Of a DNA stretch of 64,000 bases, positions 1-12,859 are shown in pieces. Numbering within the stretch: position 1 is the first letter of the stretch; each line of letters starts with the position of its first letter. The DNA is taken from contig QNGE01002701.1 in NCBI GenBank assembly GCA_008508345.1, forward strand, positions 1-64,000. The letters run 5' to 3'. The translations under genes were made by a program, and so were the position numbers. The notes below the pieces were generated by a model. It was given only the letters and a program-made list of their open reading frames with translations, had not been told where the DNA came from and ran no database searches. The DNA is from Paragonimus westermani. Its lineage: Eukaryota; Platyhelminthes; Trematoda; Plagiorchiida; Troglotrematidae.

Positions 1-183
1 GCCATTCCTTTGCGTTATATACTTCATACATTATATAAACAATCTGGTTAATGACGCGCAGGGGATTGCATATATTTTCATCCATCGACGCGCCATTGGT
101 CAAAATGAAACAAACATAAATTACCCCTAAACAGCCCTAATTCACCCCTAATTGTATCCCTAATTGGTGCTAGCAGGGTAATT
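1..183. repeat. Foldback-family arm, truncated by window edge
   Basis: This stretch aligns by eye with the right arm of the complete foldback element at 22506-23124, from a CAATTCCTT-like box through TACTTCATA to the terminal GGTGCTAGCAGGGTA near 183. It carries four exact CCCTAA hexamers starting at 125, 135, 146 and 158. Only the right arm is in view; the rest, if present, lies before base 1. No protein is encoded. Confidence 0.75.
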
Positions 184-2100
184 TGTTGATGCAGGGGGCA
201 CGAAGGTAGCAAAAATATGGATAGACAATAACGGGAGAGCGCGTTTCCTTTCGTACACGACAAACTGGAAAACTCCGATGAAATGAATGTGACCTGAAGT
301 TTTAGTAAAATGGTACAAGTGATCTTTTCGAGTGAGATCTGAAAAACATCATATATCATAATAGCGGACGTAACAGTGTTTAAATGGTCTCCTCTGGGAT
401 AGCCCACTGCCCAATGTGAAAATTGCACTTCAACGTAAGTCGGTGCATTATTTGTCCATACTAATTTGATTTTTGCGGGTACGAAACGAAATGCGCTCCT
501 CAATAACATCAACGAAATTTAGACAAGGTTTCGAGTTACCTGCGCACACCGAGTCAATTGTCTATTGATCAGTTCGGTTAAGCGAATGCTCACTGACGAG
601 AACGACCATAACTATGATTGGACATGCCGAAACGTTAGCCAAAACGTCGTAATCACGGTTACTGGAACCTTTCATGAGCACTTCCTAGAGGGATTTTTAG
701 AGAGATCTCAAATGTCGATCAGTGAAATCCGAAGTTATTTCAGTAGAAGAAAACAGTTATCGGCGTAACTAGGGTGTTCTGAGCAGAGAAGTGTGACGAG
801 AACGCAATGGCGCAAACTGCAAACAAAGTATTGCTGGGGAAGTGCCCTGCAACTAGCCCGTTTTGGTCGTGTGTGCGTCAGGCGATCGGTGGTAGCTCTG
901 GAGTAGGGCAAATTTACGAGTGCTTTGCTCACTACCAGTGCGTGCAAACTGAAGGGCCGAGGAAATTAGGTATCTTTCCACCCACCACGAAGCGTCATCT
1001 TCATTCGGTTTCCAGGTAGGCGTCAATATTATTTTCAATCAATCAGATAAAGCTCTACAGCCGATGACCACCTACCGGCCAATTACATATTGTTTGCCGT
1101 TATAATGCGCGACGGAGTGGAAGCACTGACCCTAATAGTGTAGTGAGGAAAGACAGTCGCACCATATCACTTACACCACTATTCAGTAACAGCATGGATC
1201 GAAATGATCGCAACGCAAATACGGGAAGGATCTTTGGAGGACAGAATCGTGTGGAATGGCTTTCGCCACATGGCGGAACTGAGACATGGTGTCCAAAGTG
1301 ACTGGAGTATCCTCAGATGAGTGCGTTGTGTCAATGAGTGTTTCTGTTCGTAGTCTCGTTCAGACGCATAAGTCGTGTATTGGTCTCCTCAAATAAACAA
1401 CCTCTGTGTCACCCGCCTTCTTTGTTCACAACAGTAACACACTGAGACGATCGACCGTCTTTTGAGTGTCATACGCTAGTCACTCAACTATTTCTGTAAT
1501 ATTTACTTGTGACATCCCCGTCTTTTGGTTTGCCATTAATAAGCTGGGTACTGCTCAATGTCGCTATCAGTTGCATGCTGGGTTATCACGTAAATTTTTT
1601 TGAAGTACACTAACATGCGATAAAACACGACCCGCGCTTCTGGGTTTATACGGCCATTTTTATGTGAACTTGACGTGCAAGATGGTTGATCGCTATACTA
1701 GAAAGCCGCGTGGTTGCTCACGTTCGAACATCTATCATTTCATAAGGCTGGCGCACGAGGAATGTTGCTGGCATCCTTCCACAGAGGAGAAAACATCTAC
1801 CCATAGTTGTTACCTGCCGCTAAGTGATGTTTTGACTGGGGGCAGTGGTGAGTTCATATTTCGGAACATGGTTGAATCACTTACTTTGGACACGCTGCAG
1901 ACGCACTTACGGTTGAAATCCCTTGTGAGCATTTACCAACTACTTTAACCATTCCATCCACGTTCAGACGCTGCACTGTGATCCAGGAGGTGTGTACTGT
2001 GCAGGACGACAGAAAAGATGATGATCTGAATGAAGGTAAGCAATTCTCTTACACAATGACGTCATAAACCAGGTGAATCACAAGCAACCATCAGCGAAGT
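184..2100. other. No recognisable gene
   Basis: Only short open frames occur here (for example 565-768 and 1664-1948, both plus, and 78-512 minus). None shows a motif or family resemblance that I can name, and they overlap one another on both strands. I see no clear repeat. Old, unrecognisable transposon or intergenic DNA is the simplest reading. Confidence 0.5.
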
Positions 2101-2520
2101 AAGGAAGACAGCCACAATGATGCATTGAAAGTGGCCATTGAAGCAAACTTGTCGCTGAGAACAACCAATATAATGCTTCGCAAGTTAAAGCAATCGTTGC
2201 CGGAGTTGCCTATGGATGCACGTACATTGCTGGGAGCAGATTCTATTGATCAACGTAATATTCTCGTCGATTTCAACACAGTGGTATATTGTCGTTTTTC
2301 CAACAATAACTAAGACAATCGACTTTTGATTGGAACCCGAAAACGTATAACTGGCCGAAATGTGCAAAAGTTTACTTAGCATTTCGATGGACGCCTAGTT
2401 TGTGTAGACTAGTAGGGGTTTGTTTTTACTGGTCAGCGTAATATTCCCGTCAATTTCACTGGAATGGTATACTGTCGTGATTCTAATGATAACTGAGATA
2501 CAGAGCGGGAAAAACGATGG
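2101..2520 (+). pseudogene. tnp2-type (CACTA/EnSpm) transposase relic, N-terminal part
   Basis: The frame at 2125-2313 contains LPELPMDARTLLG, resembling the LPxDxRTLL box that precedes the tyrosine/phenylalanine-rich YxHFGL-like segment of tnp2-family transposases in animal CACTA-like elements. It is followed by VVYCRFSNNN and a stop. About 183 bp downstream (2434-2510) the segment recurs in diverged form: QRNILVDF at the first site, QRNIPVNF at the second, each followed by VYCR. The transposase would cut and move its own element in the nucleus; this fragment cannot. The assignment rests on a short motif and on the better match at 8152-9290. It could be another DNA transposon using the same box. 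Confidence 0.45.
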
Positions 2521-2925
2521 TTACACAGGAAAACGGAGACTAACAATCACCTGGTGAAAAAATTATCCATGTGGTTTGTACATTTCATGGATGTTTATTA
2601 AATTTTCACCGCCTTAAATCGTTCTTCCCTCAAACATGGGGTACTAATCGACTACGCTGAACGAAGGTGTGGTTTCATTAAGATAAGTCATGAAAATAAA
2701 ACGAATTCGTTAATAAGGGTAATTGAGAGCAAAGCCGACTATAGTTCGTAACGAACTAAGGCCTTCGAAAAAATTTCCCTTGGACAGTCTTTTGAATGAC
2801 TTTCAGATGTTTCGATAAGACATTCAAAAGACAATCGGAAGACGATTGTGCTACATGGGGAGGAACAGCGTCCCTCTGAAGGACGGGGGCACAACAAGAA
2901 TCTTGAATGGCAACACAAACCGAAC

Positions 2926-3004
2926 AGCATGAGCCAGGGGCCCAGTAAGTCATGGACACAGCCTACCCAAACGAAAACCAAGATAACGTCAACCACACGA
3001 CAGC
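2926..3004 (-). repeat. Relic of CR1-like 5' leader
   Basis: These 79 bases align without gaps to 20330-20408, the 5' region of the minus-strand CR1-like element, with roughly two thirds of positions identical by hand count. Open frames overlap here on both strands (2848-3165 plus, 2739-3194 minus), but none looks like a conserved protein. I read this as a diverged copy of the same leader, in the same orientation. Confidence 0.5.
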
Positions 3005-3194
3005 GGAAAGCCTTGCACCATGCATTTTTAAATTTCCTGGAAAAACATCCTCTGTGTGCGCAGCAAGACTCTTCTCGTTCCCGAAGTTGTAGGACAAACG
3101 TTCGAAGGCTCAAAAGAGATCTTACTAACTCGGTCCTGGAAACCATTAAACTGGACGTCCCGTGAGTGATGGGAACTGCTGCGCTTGACGTCAC

Positions 3195-6100
3195 GATCGC
3201 TGTTACCTGTATCCAGAATGGTTGGGTTGCATGAAATCTTCGGTTCCATTCGCGAGTGGGAATGTTTTTCGTCAGTAATCGCCTTAAGTTTGTTCACGGA
3301 CCAACGGTTGATTGTCTTCATTTCCAAGGTTCGACACACAGGAGTATACAATGACATGATTCAGAGATGTAAGATGAATGTCCTCCTGTAGTTTTGATGG
3401 CAGTCACAGACCAGGACCTGGAGGAATCTCAGGAACCATTCTGTCATTCCGGCGTCTCTCGCATAATACATTTCATACAATTCAAGGATTTACTTTTTCC
3501 CGATGTAGATGCCAAGTATGTTTTGAAGAGGCGCATCGGTTTTCCCCTGGTTTCGGTGCTAAGTTTATCAAAGTTATCTAGCATTTCGAACGTTTAAGCA
3601 GGTTTCGAAAGGTCCCTACCCTCCACAACTACGAATAAACGTATGCTTACCTCAGATGATAGATACTCACGTTTGTCTTCTCTCCCGTCTGCCGACACAT
3701 GAACGTTCATTCTATGAGTCCGATTTTTGTGTCAGTTGATTTTTATGTTCGGCATACCCATTCATTCCGACAGGGATAATTCACACGTCCCGTGAGCTAC
3801 AGTCCTTTCTTCATTACAACAGAGTTGTGATCAATAAAGAGGATTCGTATAACCCCCAGGACAACCGCCACACGGAATATCTCGACGGAATACTGTGAAA
3901 CACACTCTCACTTGCTCTGAAATCGAAGAGGCTGCCTATTGACCGATGGGAAGACGTCCATCTTGGCGCTTCAGTTTCGACTAACTCGCCTCAGTGTATG
4001 CCTAAGGCTCCTCATGACCGTCTGTTCCGTTACAATTGCAGATCAACTCTGGGTGCCGCACCCTTCGTGTGGTTGTTCACTCCAAGACCCGTATTGCCCA
4101 AAAAGCATAATCAATCACCAAAGAATTAGCCATTGGTGAAGAAATCCGGATTGTTGAAGTAAAATCCTCGGTGAACGTATGTGCGATTCGTTAACAAAGG
4201 GCATGATAAAGTATCTAGGAGACAGGTTGCTCCAAATGAGGAAAGCACTGCCTCTATTCTACTCGAGACTGAGGGTCGTAATACCTCAAAGTTCAGCACC
4301 AACCATCCACTTATCGCCCCTGCTGAAGAAGGCTCACTTGCTCGAGGTGTCATATCAGCCTGAATCAGAGTGGGCCAGATTAAATGTTCCGAAACTACCG
4401 TACAACAACATGAACCAGTACATCCTCAAAACTTTCGTGAAAGGTATCTAGAGATATCGCAACGCATTTTCCCTCATGCACTACTGGTTCTAATTCTTTT
4501 CATTCCGCATCTATATACATATACATAATCCTCGCTTTTCTTTAGTGGCAGCGAGAAACGCTGTACCAAGTTTGCGCGTTTCCCCTTACACTTATGTTTC
4601 ACATGCACTCACCTGACGTTTCTCGTTAATATCTTTTGCTACTTACTTCAGCTCCCATACTCGCAACGCCGAACAAATGAATCCTCTGTTTATGGTCCCC
4701 CGTCTTTCTACTCCTCACGCCCATCAGCCCCCCGTTGAGTTCGTCCGACTGAACGTAACAAACGAATGCAAACACTAGCTACAATTCAACGGATCAACTA
4801 ATGGTTGACGGATTTAGGAAACAATGGCAATTGAAAATTCCATGCCTTGATCAGTAGAATCCCTGATTCCTCGGCGAAAGTGTAGTATCCAAAGTAAGGT
4901 AATGCCTGTTGACCGGGGATAGTCTCGAACACTGATACGGTGTTGGCAGAAACATTGCGTTTAAAGAGAGCGTTTCAAACCTTATCAGTCTAGATTAAGG
5001 AGAAGCCGTTTGCTCTCATGTCTGCTACGTTGGAATTCCGATTTGAGGGGTGACCCCTCAATGTAGTTATGTTTCCTCTGCTGAACATCATTTGACGCAC
5101 GTGATCAGGAGGCTTCATTGCCAAGAGGGTTAATAACAAGCCACCTTCGAGCCAGCGATATCCAAAAAAGCGTGCACATCAATGTCCGCGTTTCTCCAAA
5201 AGACTTAGTTTTCGGACTGCGAACTGTTTTACCCGCAGGCCGTTGCACACTTCCCAAGAAAAGCTTGTCTTTTGAAGACAGAGTAGCCGTATCACGGCCG
5301 CATTATCAAATTTTGGTCGGAAGGAACAACCGTAAAGAGGCTGGAAGCAAAAAAGATGAAGTCGGCCCAAAAGACGCTTGAGTAACGCCAGCGCATTCTA
5401 TGCCTCATTTTGCATTCTCTTTAACATTCGTGAAGATGATCGGAGTGTGTCTAGTGACGAGCGATCGTGTGACTTCTCTAGGGATCCCGACTGAAACCGC
5501 GTTCTATTGCTTGTCTGTTCTGCAAGCATGATTCTGTGCATACCTGCTATAGAAGGCCTGATATAAACTCCGTGTCGCTTTCTTCAGCTGCGCAATTTGT
5601 TGCACGCAGCGAATGCTTGCCCCTCTTCTGACGACTCATCTATTACTTCATTCTACAAGGTCGTTTAACCTGGACCTTTTCGAGCGTTGTTTAACGCACT
5701 CGAAGTTTTCACACACTTCTCGCCTGGCGTGTTTGTGAATACCGTCGAGTGGGCTGAAGTCCAACTCGCGATTTCTTCCCTATCCACGCTTGATTACTGC
5801 TGTTGGTCCTAGATTGAGCTAGAACTAACTGCTTGTCATAAATCTCAACATTACCGGGAATATGTGATTTGTTTCGAACTCTTAACGCGTACATCTAGTT
5901 CGATGTCTGTTTGGACTGCGTTTCGGTTGCTCTTCAGGAAATGTGTTTCAGCTTGTTGGTGGACGAAGGTTGAGCGCACACCTACTTGTTCGTCACAAAC
6001 TGGTAAGCCCGAATAATAACCCACCTTCTTTCGATACTTCTGTGTCGCATGTGAGCACGTCAAATATTTCCATGATGGTCGATAACAAACTGGTCGACCA

Positions 6101-7780
6101 GTAGTCACTGGGACGATGACTCCTTGAAATTGTTCCCGCAAAACTTAGTGAGGCTATCGGATGCCTCACTATCAGGGCCGAACAAGCCTACGAGTTGAGG
6201 AACCTCCAGCCTCCGGATTACAAGCTGAAGATACATATCAGAAGCGGCTGCTCGGACCAACGATAAAATGCTCGGTAAGAGGTTCTTACTAATGCGGACT
6301 GTCTAGAGGATTTGGTGAGACACACCAATTTCTTGAGGTGGGGCATACAGCTCAAATGAGTCAACCAAACAGCTCTGATGTATAAGCGTCAAGGCCGCCT
6401 GCGTGTCCCCCACTCGTGCGAAGGCTTGAGGTGCGTTCTGATTGATCGCAGCTTCAACGACCAACGGCTCATTCGCCCGCGCACACAAAAATTACGCCAG
6501 CACATGTAAATGCGACAACACAGTAGGTAATTCTACTGAGCCATGTGTCTTCTGTACCGGTGCTATTGTCCGTGAGGCTTACTGCTGAATAAATCCGAAT
6601 AGAGACAACACACTAACCGACAAATCGGCAAGTCCTATTGGCCACTTGTGTGTAAGTTGATACAGGCGGGACCACTTAATAGTGCTGATTCCTAATATGT
6701 ACACAAGGGGCATGATGTATTCTTGTCAATAATGGACAATCAGATGTGTTCACGCGCGAAAAAGTTGGGAGTTTTTCGTCAATTAGGACCGTTGGACGCC
6801 GCAACTCGCGTTAAAATACTGACTATCAAGTCGCGCTGATTGTGATATAAAACACCTGGGCGAGAAGCTAAGAGTTTTAAAATATGGGGTACTGGGTGAC
6901 GTTGGTCGTTGTGCGATGCAATCGGATGAATCACCAGAAGTTGACCAAAACTAGAATCGTAATTGGAGTTGCCTGCCAGGTAGGCTGATCTTTCAGTGCT
7001 GAAAATTGAGATGCGCTTGAAAGTTTCGGCATTCGTGATCTTTGTATGATGCGCTGTCCCGTGTTCCGTAAACAAGCAGGCCATCACTTACTACTGTTCG
7101 GAATAAGAAAGATAACCTTCTGTTACACGGATAGCTATTGTTCAATCTCCTTAAGTTCAGAGGTACAAAGCCGATTCATCCCGTTTGGCACGATACTGAC
7201 CCCATGAACAGAATCCGCGGAAAATTCCACTTAAAAAGGGTAAAATCAGGGTCAACACACTGATGAATGTTGATTGGCTGCAGGACGTCACCCATATACG
7301 GCTTCTGCACGATTTTGTTGAGATTACGAATCGCGTTGTTTGAATCTCACCGTGCCAGGTTTGAAGATGCAGAGTGGTGGGGACTGAACGGTATACGTGG
7401 CTCAATCGATCGGATTCATCCGTTGGGCTATAAGGATTGGATGAGACAAGTACCGAACAACATGCTAATCGGCGGATGGGCGAATCTACCGATCGTTACG
7501 TGCGCCGGGTTTTGCAGACCCTGAGGCTTTCTTTATGGGGGTGAGTTGCGGTTTCTGCATTAGCCTTATTTGGGACGTGATTTCACAGTTATGTGACTAG
7601 AAGAAGCTAGGAGTATGCACACGTACGAATACTTGTATACGCTGTATCTCCGAAAACGTTTCTCATGTTGCCTGTTTATCTCTCAGTGGACCAACGTGAC
7701 GCGCACCCGATGTGTTCGGTAGAGCCTTGTGATACATAAACAATTTGATCGGTCGTTCTTTTACTTAAGGCGCTCTAGAC
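3195..7780. other. No recognisable gene
   Basis: Open frames of 60-110 codons are scattered on both strands (for example 4179-4451, 5118-5381, 7267-7524 plus; 5851-6141, 6779-7087 minus). I see no catalytic motif, signal peptide or family signature in them. Base composition is more balanced than in the 22-41 kb region. Ancient transposon debris is possible but nothing specific can be supported. Confidence 0.45.
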
Positions 7781-8129
7781 AGTGTGGTCAAATGTAGTTT
7801 ACATGTACCTTCCTATTGTTCAGTACAGCAAGTTGAGAATGTGCCGAAGTCGGCGAACATACAAGAATTCAATACAACTGCCATCGAAGAGGACTGTCAA
7901 TCGCTGTAAACGGCGATACATCCTAACATTGTACTTCGGCGATCGGTCTGAGGGTGGAGTCCTTGGGAAAATACCAAGGAATGGCAAGTGTTCTTCCATG
8001 TGTTATGTTCTCTCTTTAAATGATTTTGTTCCCACTGACACACGTAATAACAGTTGGTCAGCTGCAGGTGAATGTGGAACAGTCTCCAGTGTGATGGAAG
8101 ATTTAAAAAATTGAGTGTCAGAATGAGAT

Positions 8130-9290
8130 CCCCAGGAGAGCGACTACGCCAATGTTATGGGTAACCAATCCTTTGGCGAGGTCTGTGCCAACTGACGTTC
8201 TTTTTGCGCTGAGTACACACCATGATTTTCCTTTGAACTCATTATCTGGTGGAGAGTATGCTCAGTTTGGTTTGCAAATTACCTTTTCACGTTTTCCGTA
8301 TGATGTAGCACTTCTGAGTGCTGATGAGACTGCCATCCAGCTTCAAATTGATGATGTTAAACCTTTCCAGTCGTCGGGGTTACATCTATGGACCATACTC
8401 CGTAGACTAGTTGTGTCGGTGACAACTACCATCTTTGTGGCTGGTGTTTTTGTTGGTCGCAGCAGACCTGGCAGTGTGAAGGAATATCTGCCTGAGTTGG
8501 TAAGTAAACTTTCTAATCTGACATCACACGGCGTTGCTGTTGGTGGCATGGAGCCTAAGAAGGAGTCGACAGTCAGCAGCATTATTCGCGACTCACCAGC
8601 TGGAGCTTCCGTAAAACGGAAAAAGAGCATCCTGAATACGCTGACTGTGACAGGTGTACACAGAAATCTGTCCTCATTGACCACAAGTTTGCTCAACCTC
8701 CACCAGACTGCCCAATATGTACAAACGAATCCTTCCAGTGTACCAGGAAGCACCGAAAATCTTCGTTCGAAGCTCTGATGTTGGACGTGATACATTGTTT
8801 TCCGTAACACTACATGCACTCCGCTTGTTCTGATGCAGTACTTCCGTACAGCCAGCGTCACCGTGGCTGAACTCTTTCTGTAAAAAAGGCGTGAGCTTGG
8901 AGATGAAAATCACTGAAAACGTGGATTCACGCACAACTGCATGTTCCCGGGCACTTGAAGACAACTCCCAAAGGACGTCTTGAAGATGGTTTGAGTTGAG
9001 AAATTGGAAAGCTTGCGAGTTTAAGCGGCTTCTCCTGTGTAACGAGCCTCGGTTGTTGAACGGGATCACACCTCAAAAGAATTACTCCGAATTTCTGGAC
9101 TAATCCGTTGACATATATGTCCTTGCTCATTCTGTTTGGCTGCAGAATTTCGTGCCTGCGTAGGTTCGTTTGCAAAGTCTTTCATATCTATGGAGCAGGA
9201 GTATTGACACATTATGCATCCGCAAAATTTCACTCGGCTGATGTGAGCAATGTTATTCAAAACTACTAAAAGTCTTCCGACTTCCAGACA
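8130..9290 (+). pseudogene. tnp2-type (CACTA/EnSpm) transposase relic
   Basis: The main open frame is 8152-8778. In order it shows a GGEYAQFGL segment, then LQIDDVKPFQSSGLHLWTIL (family pattern: DG-LPLFKSS, then WPIL), then VAGVFVGRSRPG (family: GLxxGxxKP) and SSIIRDSPAGASVK (family: FICDAPARAFVK). Around 8620 the frame shifts and continues as KEHPEYADCDRCTQKSV, the conserved KGHxGYxxCDRC box with both cysteines. It then runs LDVIHCFP, stop, HYMHSAC and, in a further frame near 8990-9105, NWKACEFKRLLL. These blocks keep family order, so this is one decayed transposase gene of a CACTA-like DNA transposon. Schistosomes have a described CACTA family. Several stops and at least two frameshifts make it non-functional. 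Terminal inverted repeats were not found. Confidence 0.7.
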
Positions 9291-12200
9291 CAGAAAGACA
9301 AAAGTGTTTCCGTGTGGGTGAAATTGACACCGACTACAATAAAGATGTTGCCGTTATCAGCAGCAGCTGGCTGAATGCTGCTGGAACGACAGCAGTTTCC
9401 CCATGACTGCCTCTAACTGCGTGTTACGGATATGCGCAGAAACACTTGCCGACGAATGCAGACGATCCGAATTTACTAGTTGCCATACTGGTAACCATAA
9501 GTATGTTTGGCTAATTTACTACAAACATTGCAATACTCCATTGTAGTCGACCTTGTACATGCCGGATAAATGGAATTGTGGTAAACGGCCGGTAACTTGC
9601 CTTCCAGCGACGACACAATAAACACGGGTCTATTCCAAAAACATCCAATATAAATTGATCGTTGCAATTTGTTAACCAGTTACCAATAAACGACCACGAT
9701 TCACGGACGTTAGCGGTGAGGAAGACGGTAGAGTGAACAGAGGAAAGTGTGTGCATACTCCGATGAGCTATTCAGTCCCACCATGCAGCTGCACTGGAGC
9801 ACATGTTACCAGGGAGCATCAAAGATCAATCAACTGCATTAAGTACGGTGTACAAACCATCACCCACAAAGACGGTAGTGAGCGAGATTCACTTCAATGT
9901 CACTTACTTGCAGAGAATGACATAAATTCGAAAGTCACTGAGACTGTTTAACAGAAAATGCGTCCACCTTTTCTGAATGCTTCGAGCGGTAACAATGTGT
10001 TTTTGCAGTTGAAACACTTCTTGAGGGCTAGCTCACGGTATTGATGTGCGACTGAGAACATTACGAGCAGAAATGGAACGGACGACTGCCGAAATAACGC
10101 GATTAGCTTTGGTCCTGACGTCAGTAACACAATCGCAGGATGTCGGTAAAAAGCTTTTGACCCCAAGTTCTAATCCGTAACGGTGGATGTTAACATTGGC
10201 GACCGGTTGGGGTTATTTGGGCTGATTACTTTCGGAATGTCAGTGTCCCCAGTGCCGTAGCTCTACTTCGTAATATGACGGAACGTTTGATGACAGGGGC
10301 GGTCGCTGCACAACTTAACCATCCTGATGCACACAACACGTATGCATTCAAACGCACACACTTGAAAGCATTTCTAATAGATATGATCTACCATTTACCT
10401 TAGCTTCAGGCAGAGATGGGCGTAGTCGGATGATCCAAGATAATTCCAATCTTCTCAGGCAGCTAGTCTCGAGTTCACTGACCTATTGGATGTGGGGTAA
10501 CATGGAAATTAGCCCAGTAGTGGCTCAAGATTTCTCACCAGCTTCCTTCGCGCGGTCGGTGTTTTTTTCAGGATGAGCACCATATGATCGTCGCTAGTGG
10601 ACTTGACGGATAAGTGCGGCATATTTACGCATCAGTTTGCCCCATCAGTTCATACACACAGTCAACAGTGACGAACAGACCTACAATCGTTAAACGAAGG
10701 ACGATAATTAACCGTCAAGGAGCAAATGGAAGAAAGATCTATAGGCACCGACCGCCCATCATAAGGGCAGCGGTTGTCACGCACTGATTATACGCAGGCA
10801 ACGGAACCATGTTATATGGATCCAACTCCAGCGCGAGAATCCCTATATTGCGCGGTTCACGGATGGGGTGGGAAGTTTGAACGTTCCGCTAAGGTCGAAT
10901 TTATTTACTTGATTAGATGGGGAGTTAATTAGGATGAGAGTGCATAATACAGTTAACCGCGATGGAAGTCAATGCCAGTTAATCTAGCTGACTCCGCGAG
11001 GTGGAACGGGGAGTTCTGTGTTTTTCTCCTAGCATTCTTTCCCGGCACCCACGATTATCGCTCTATTTTGCCTCCGAAAAATTCAACGTTTCGTGGCGTC
11101 GACCAACGTTGAGTGGATATGAAACAGTTCTAGTGTCTATCATCTATTGATCTCCGTCACTCTGTGCATCCAATGAGTACACTCTTTTCGTAAACCCGAG
11201 CAACTTTCTGGGACTGCAAATTTCTACCCATCCACTCATTGTGGTTGACTTCAGTGTATTTGAGACAAACTGGGCATCAGCTCATAACCAGGACTGTTCG
11301 AGAATATGTTATAGAGATAAGCGCAGCCCTGGTTTCTTTTCATGAACTGTGTAGAACACCGACCAGTACAAACAGGCTGCGAATGTTTTTGCAGTACGAC
11401 CAACTGCTAACTAGAGAATCTTACCTGGACATTATCTGATCCCACCTTTCTACGGAGCAGTTTCTGTGCCTTACAAACGGATGATTGAAATGATGTCAAA
11501 TCAACGTGTTGAAAATAATTATCACAATCGTACCAGGGCTTCAACCTCCAGAAAATTCAGAATCGTTTACGGACTCGATCTCAGTGTTCACCCGATAAAT
11601 GAAACAACCAAAACTTCGTACGATGGACCACTATGATGGTGAACTTGTGACCACCCTCAGGAGGATGTCTTACTACAAAATGGACAAAATGTATTGAACG
11701 TCTAAAACGCCAGCAAATTTCAGGAGGCAGGCTGTGTGAGTCACCTTATTAATAGCCTCCGACCAAAACGTACTGCGACAAAAATGTGGAAGGCAAATTT
11801 ATGAGCAGACTGCAGGATGAAATACGGTCCTCAAGTTACCACCATAGTCTTAGGTGGTCTATATATGTGTGTACTTTGACTGTGACCTAACAACTTGATC
11901 AAGGCAAGTCACCACCACTAAAATTCCGACTCTGCTCTCTCGGAATAAAAATGAAATATACTGCAGCCCTATCCACGGTGACACTATAAAATTCTCCGGT
12001 GAGCTTCTCCACTGAATTTTGCAGTATTATTGCTAGTTGGATGAAATTCACTTGGACTAGCCTCAGTGGTACCTTTAAGATATTCTGGCAAACTATATGT
12101 GTGTCTATCTGCTCATTAGCTTCCGCCGAATAAGATGCATCGAGCATTTTTGCATTGATAACTTCATGGGAATAGAGGTAAATAGCGCATATATACCGAT

Positions 12201-12855
12201 GTTCTTTGGAATGCATATGTGCCGACTTACATACTTGCCGATACTACAGCTTCTGTAGTATATTAACGTGTAAGACCAAGAACTTAAGCACGTGCATGTG
12301 TAGGTTCATTTGCACATATATAATCAATTATGCTCACACGCATCTAAAGTAAAAACAACTTATAAATTTAGAGGTCGCTACAGCAATGTATCAGACAGAT
12401 AGTTCGGTCGTTATGCGCTTACGATTTCCCTCCCCGTTGATACAAATTACACTCCTCTGATTGAGGTGACAACCACTGGCTAAGTCTTCGGGCGCTAGCA
12501 CGCTGATGTACTTAACCAAACCTTACTATCAAATTCACTGACCAGTAGTATTGAGCTTCAAGGTTGCCAGCTTATAATCGGACATTGTGAGATGACTATT
12601 CACTGATACGGCGTGGTAAAACTAGACCGGAGTACCAAACCAACCAGCCGCCAATAAGAGGTCTTTAACGTCTAGCATGGGAAAATCAGCCAGAAAGATA
12701 ACAGAACCTTTTACAATAGAAGAGCTACGGGTTACGTTGACAATACCACGTTTCAGGTCGAAAACAGATAGGCAGTGAATAGGTAGGCAGCAACAAAGAA
12801 GCCATGATGAATATCACTGTCCAGCAAACTCATATAGGAAAGATAATTTTTCCCA
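9291..12855. other. No recognisable gene; possible remains of the tnp2 element
   Basis: The CACTA-like element probably continues past 9290, because such transposases are longer than the recognised part, but I could not follow the family pattern further. Small frames (9733-9951, 11239-11439 plus; 9948-10166, 11899-12216 minus) carry no motif I can name. No direct or inverted terminal repeats were spotted. Confidence 0.4.
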
Positions 12856-12859
12856 GTCA

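Noticed and set aside
2739..3194. 151-codon minus frame, cysteine-rich
   Set aside because: Overlaps a CR1-leader relic and an open plus frame; no motif, and cysteine richness follows from composition.
8343..8861. 172-codon minus frame
   Set aside because: Shadow of the tnp2 transposase, whose conserved blocks are on the plus strand.
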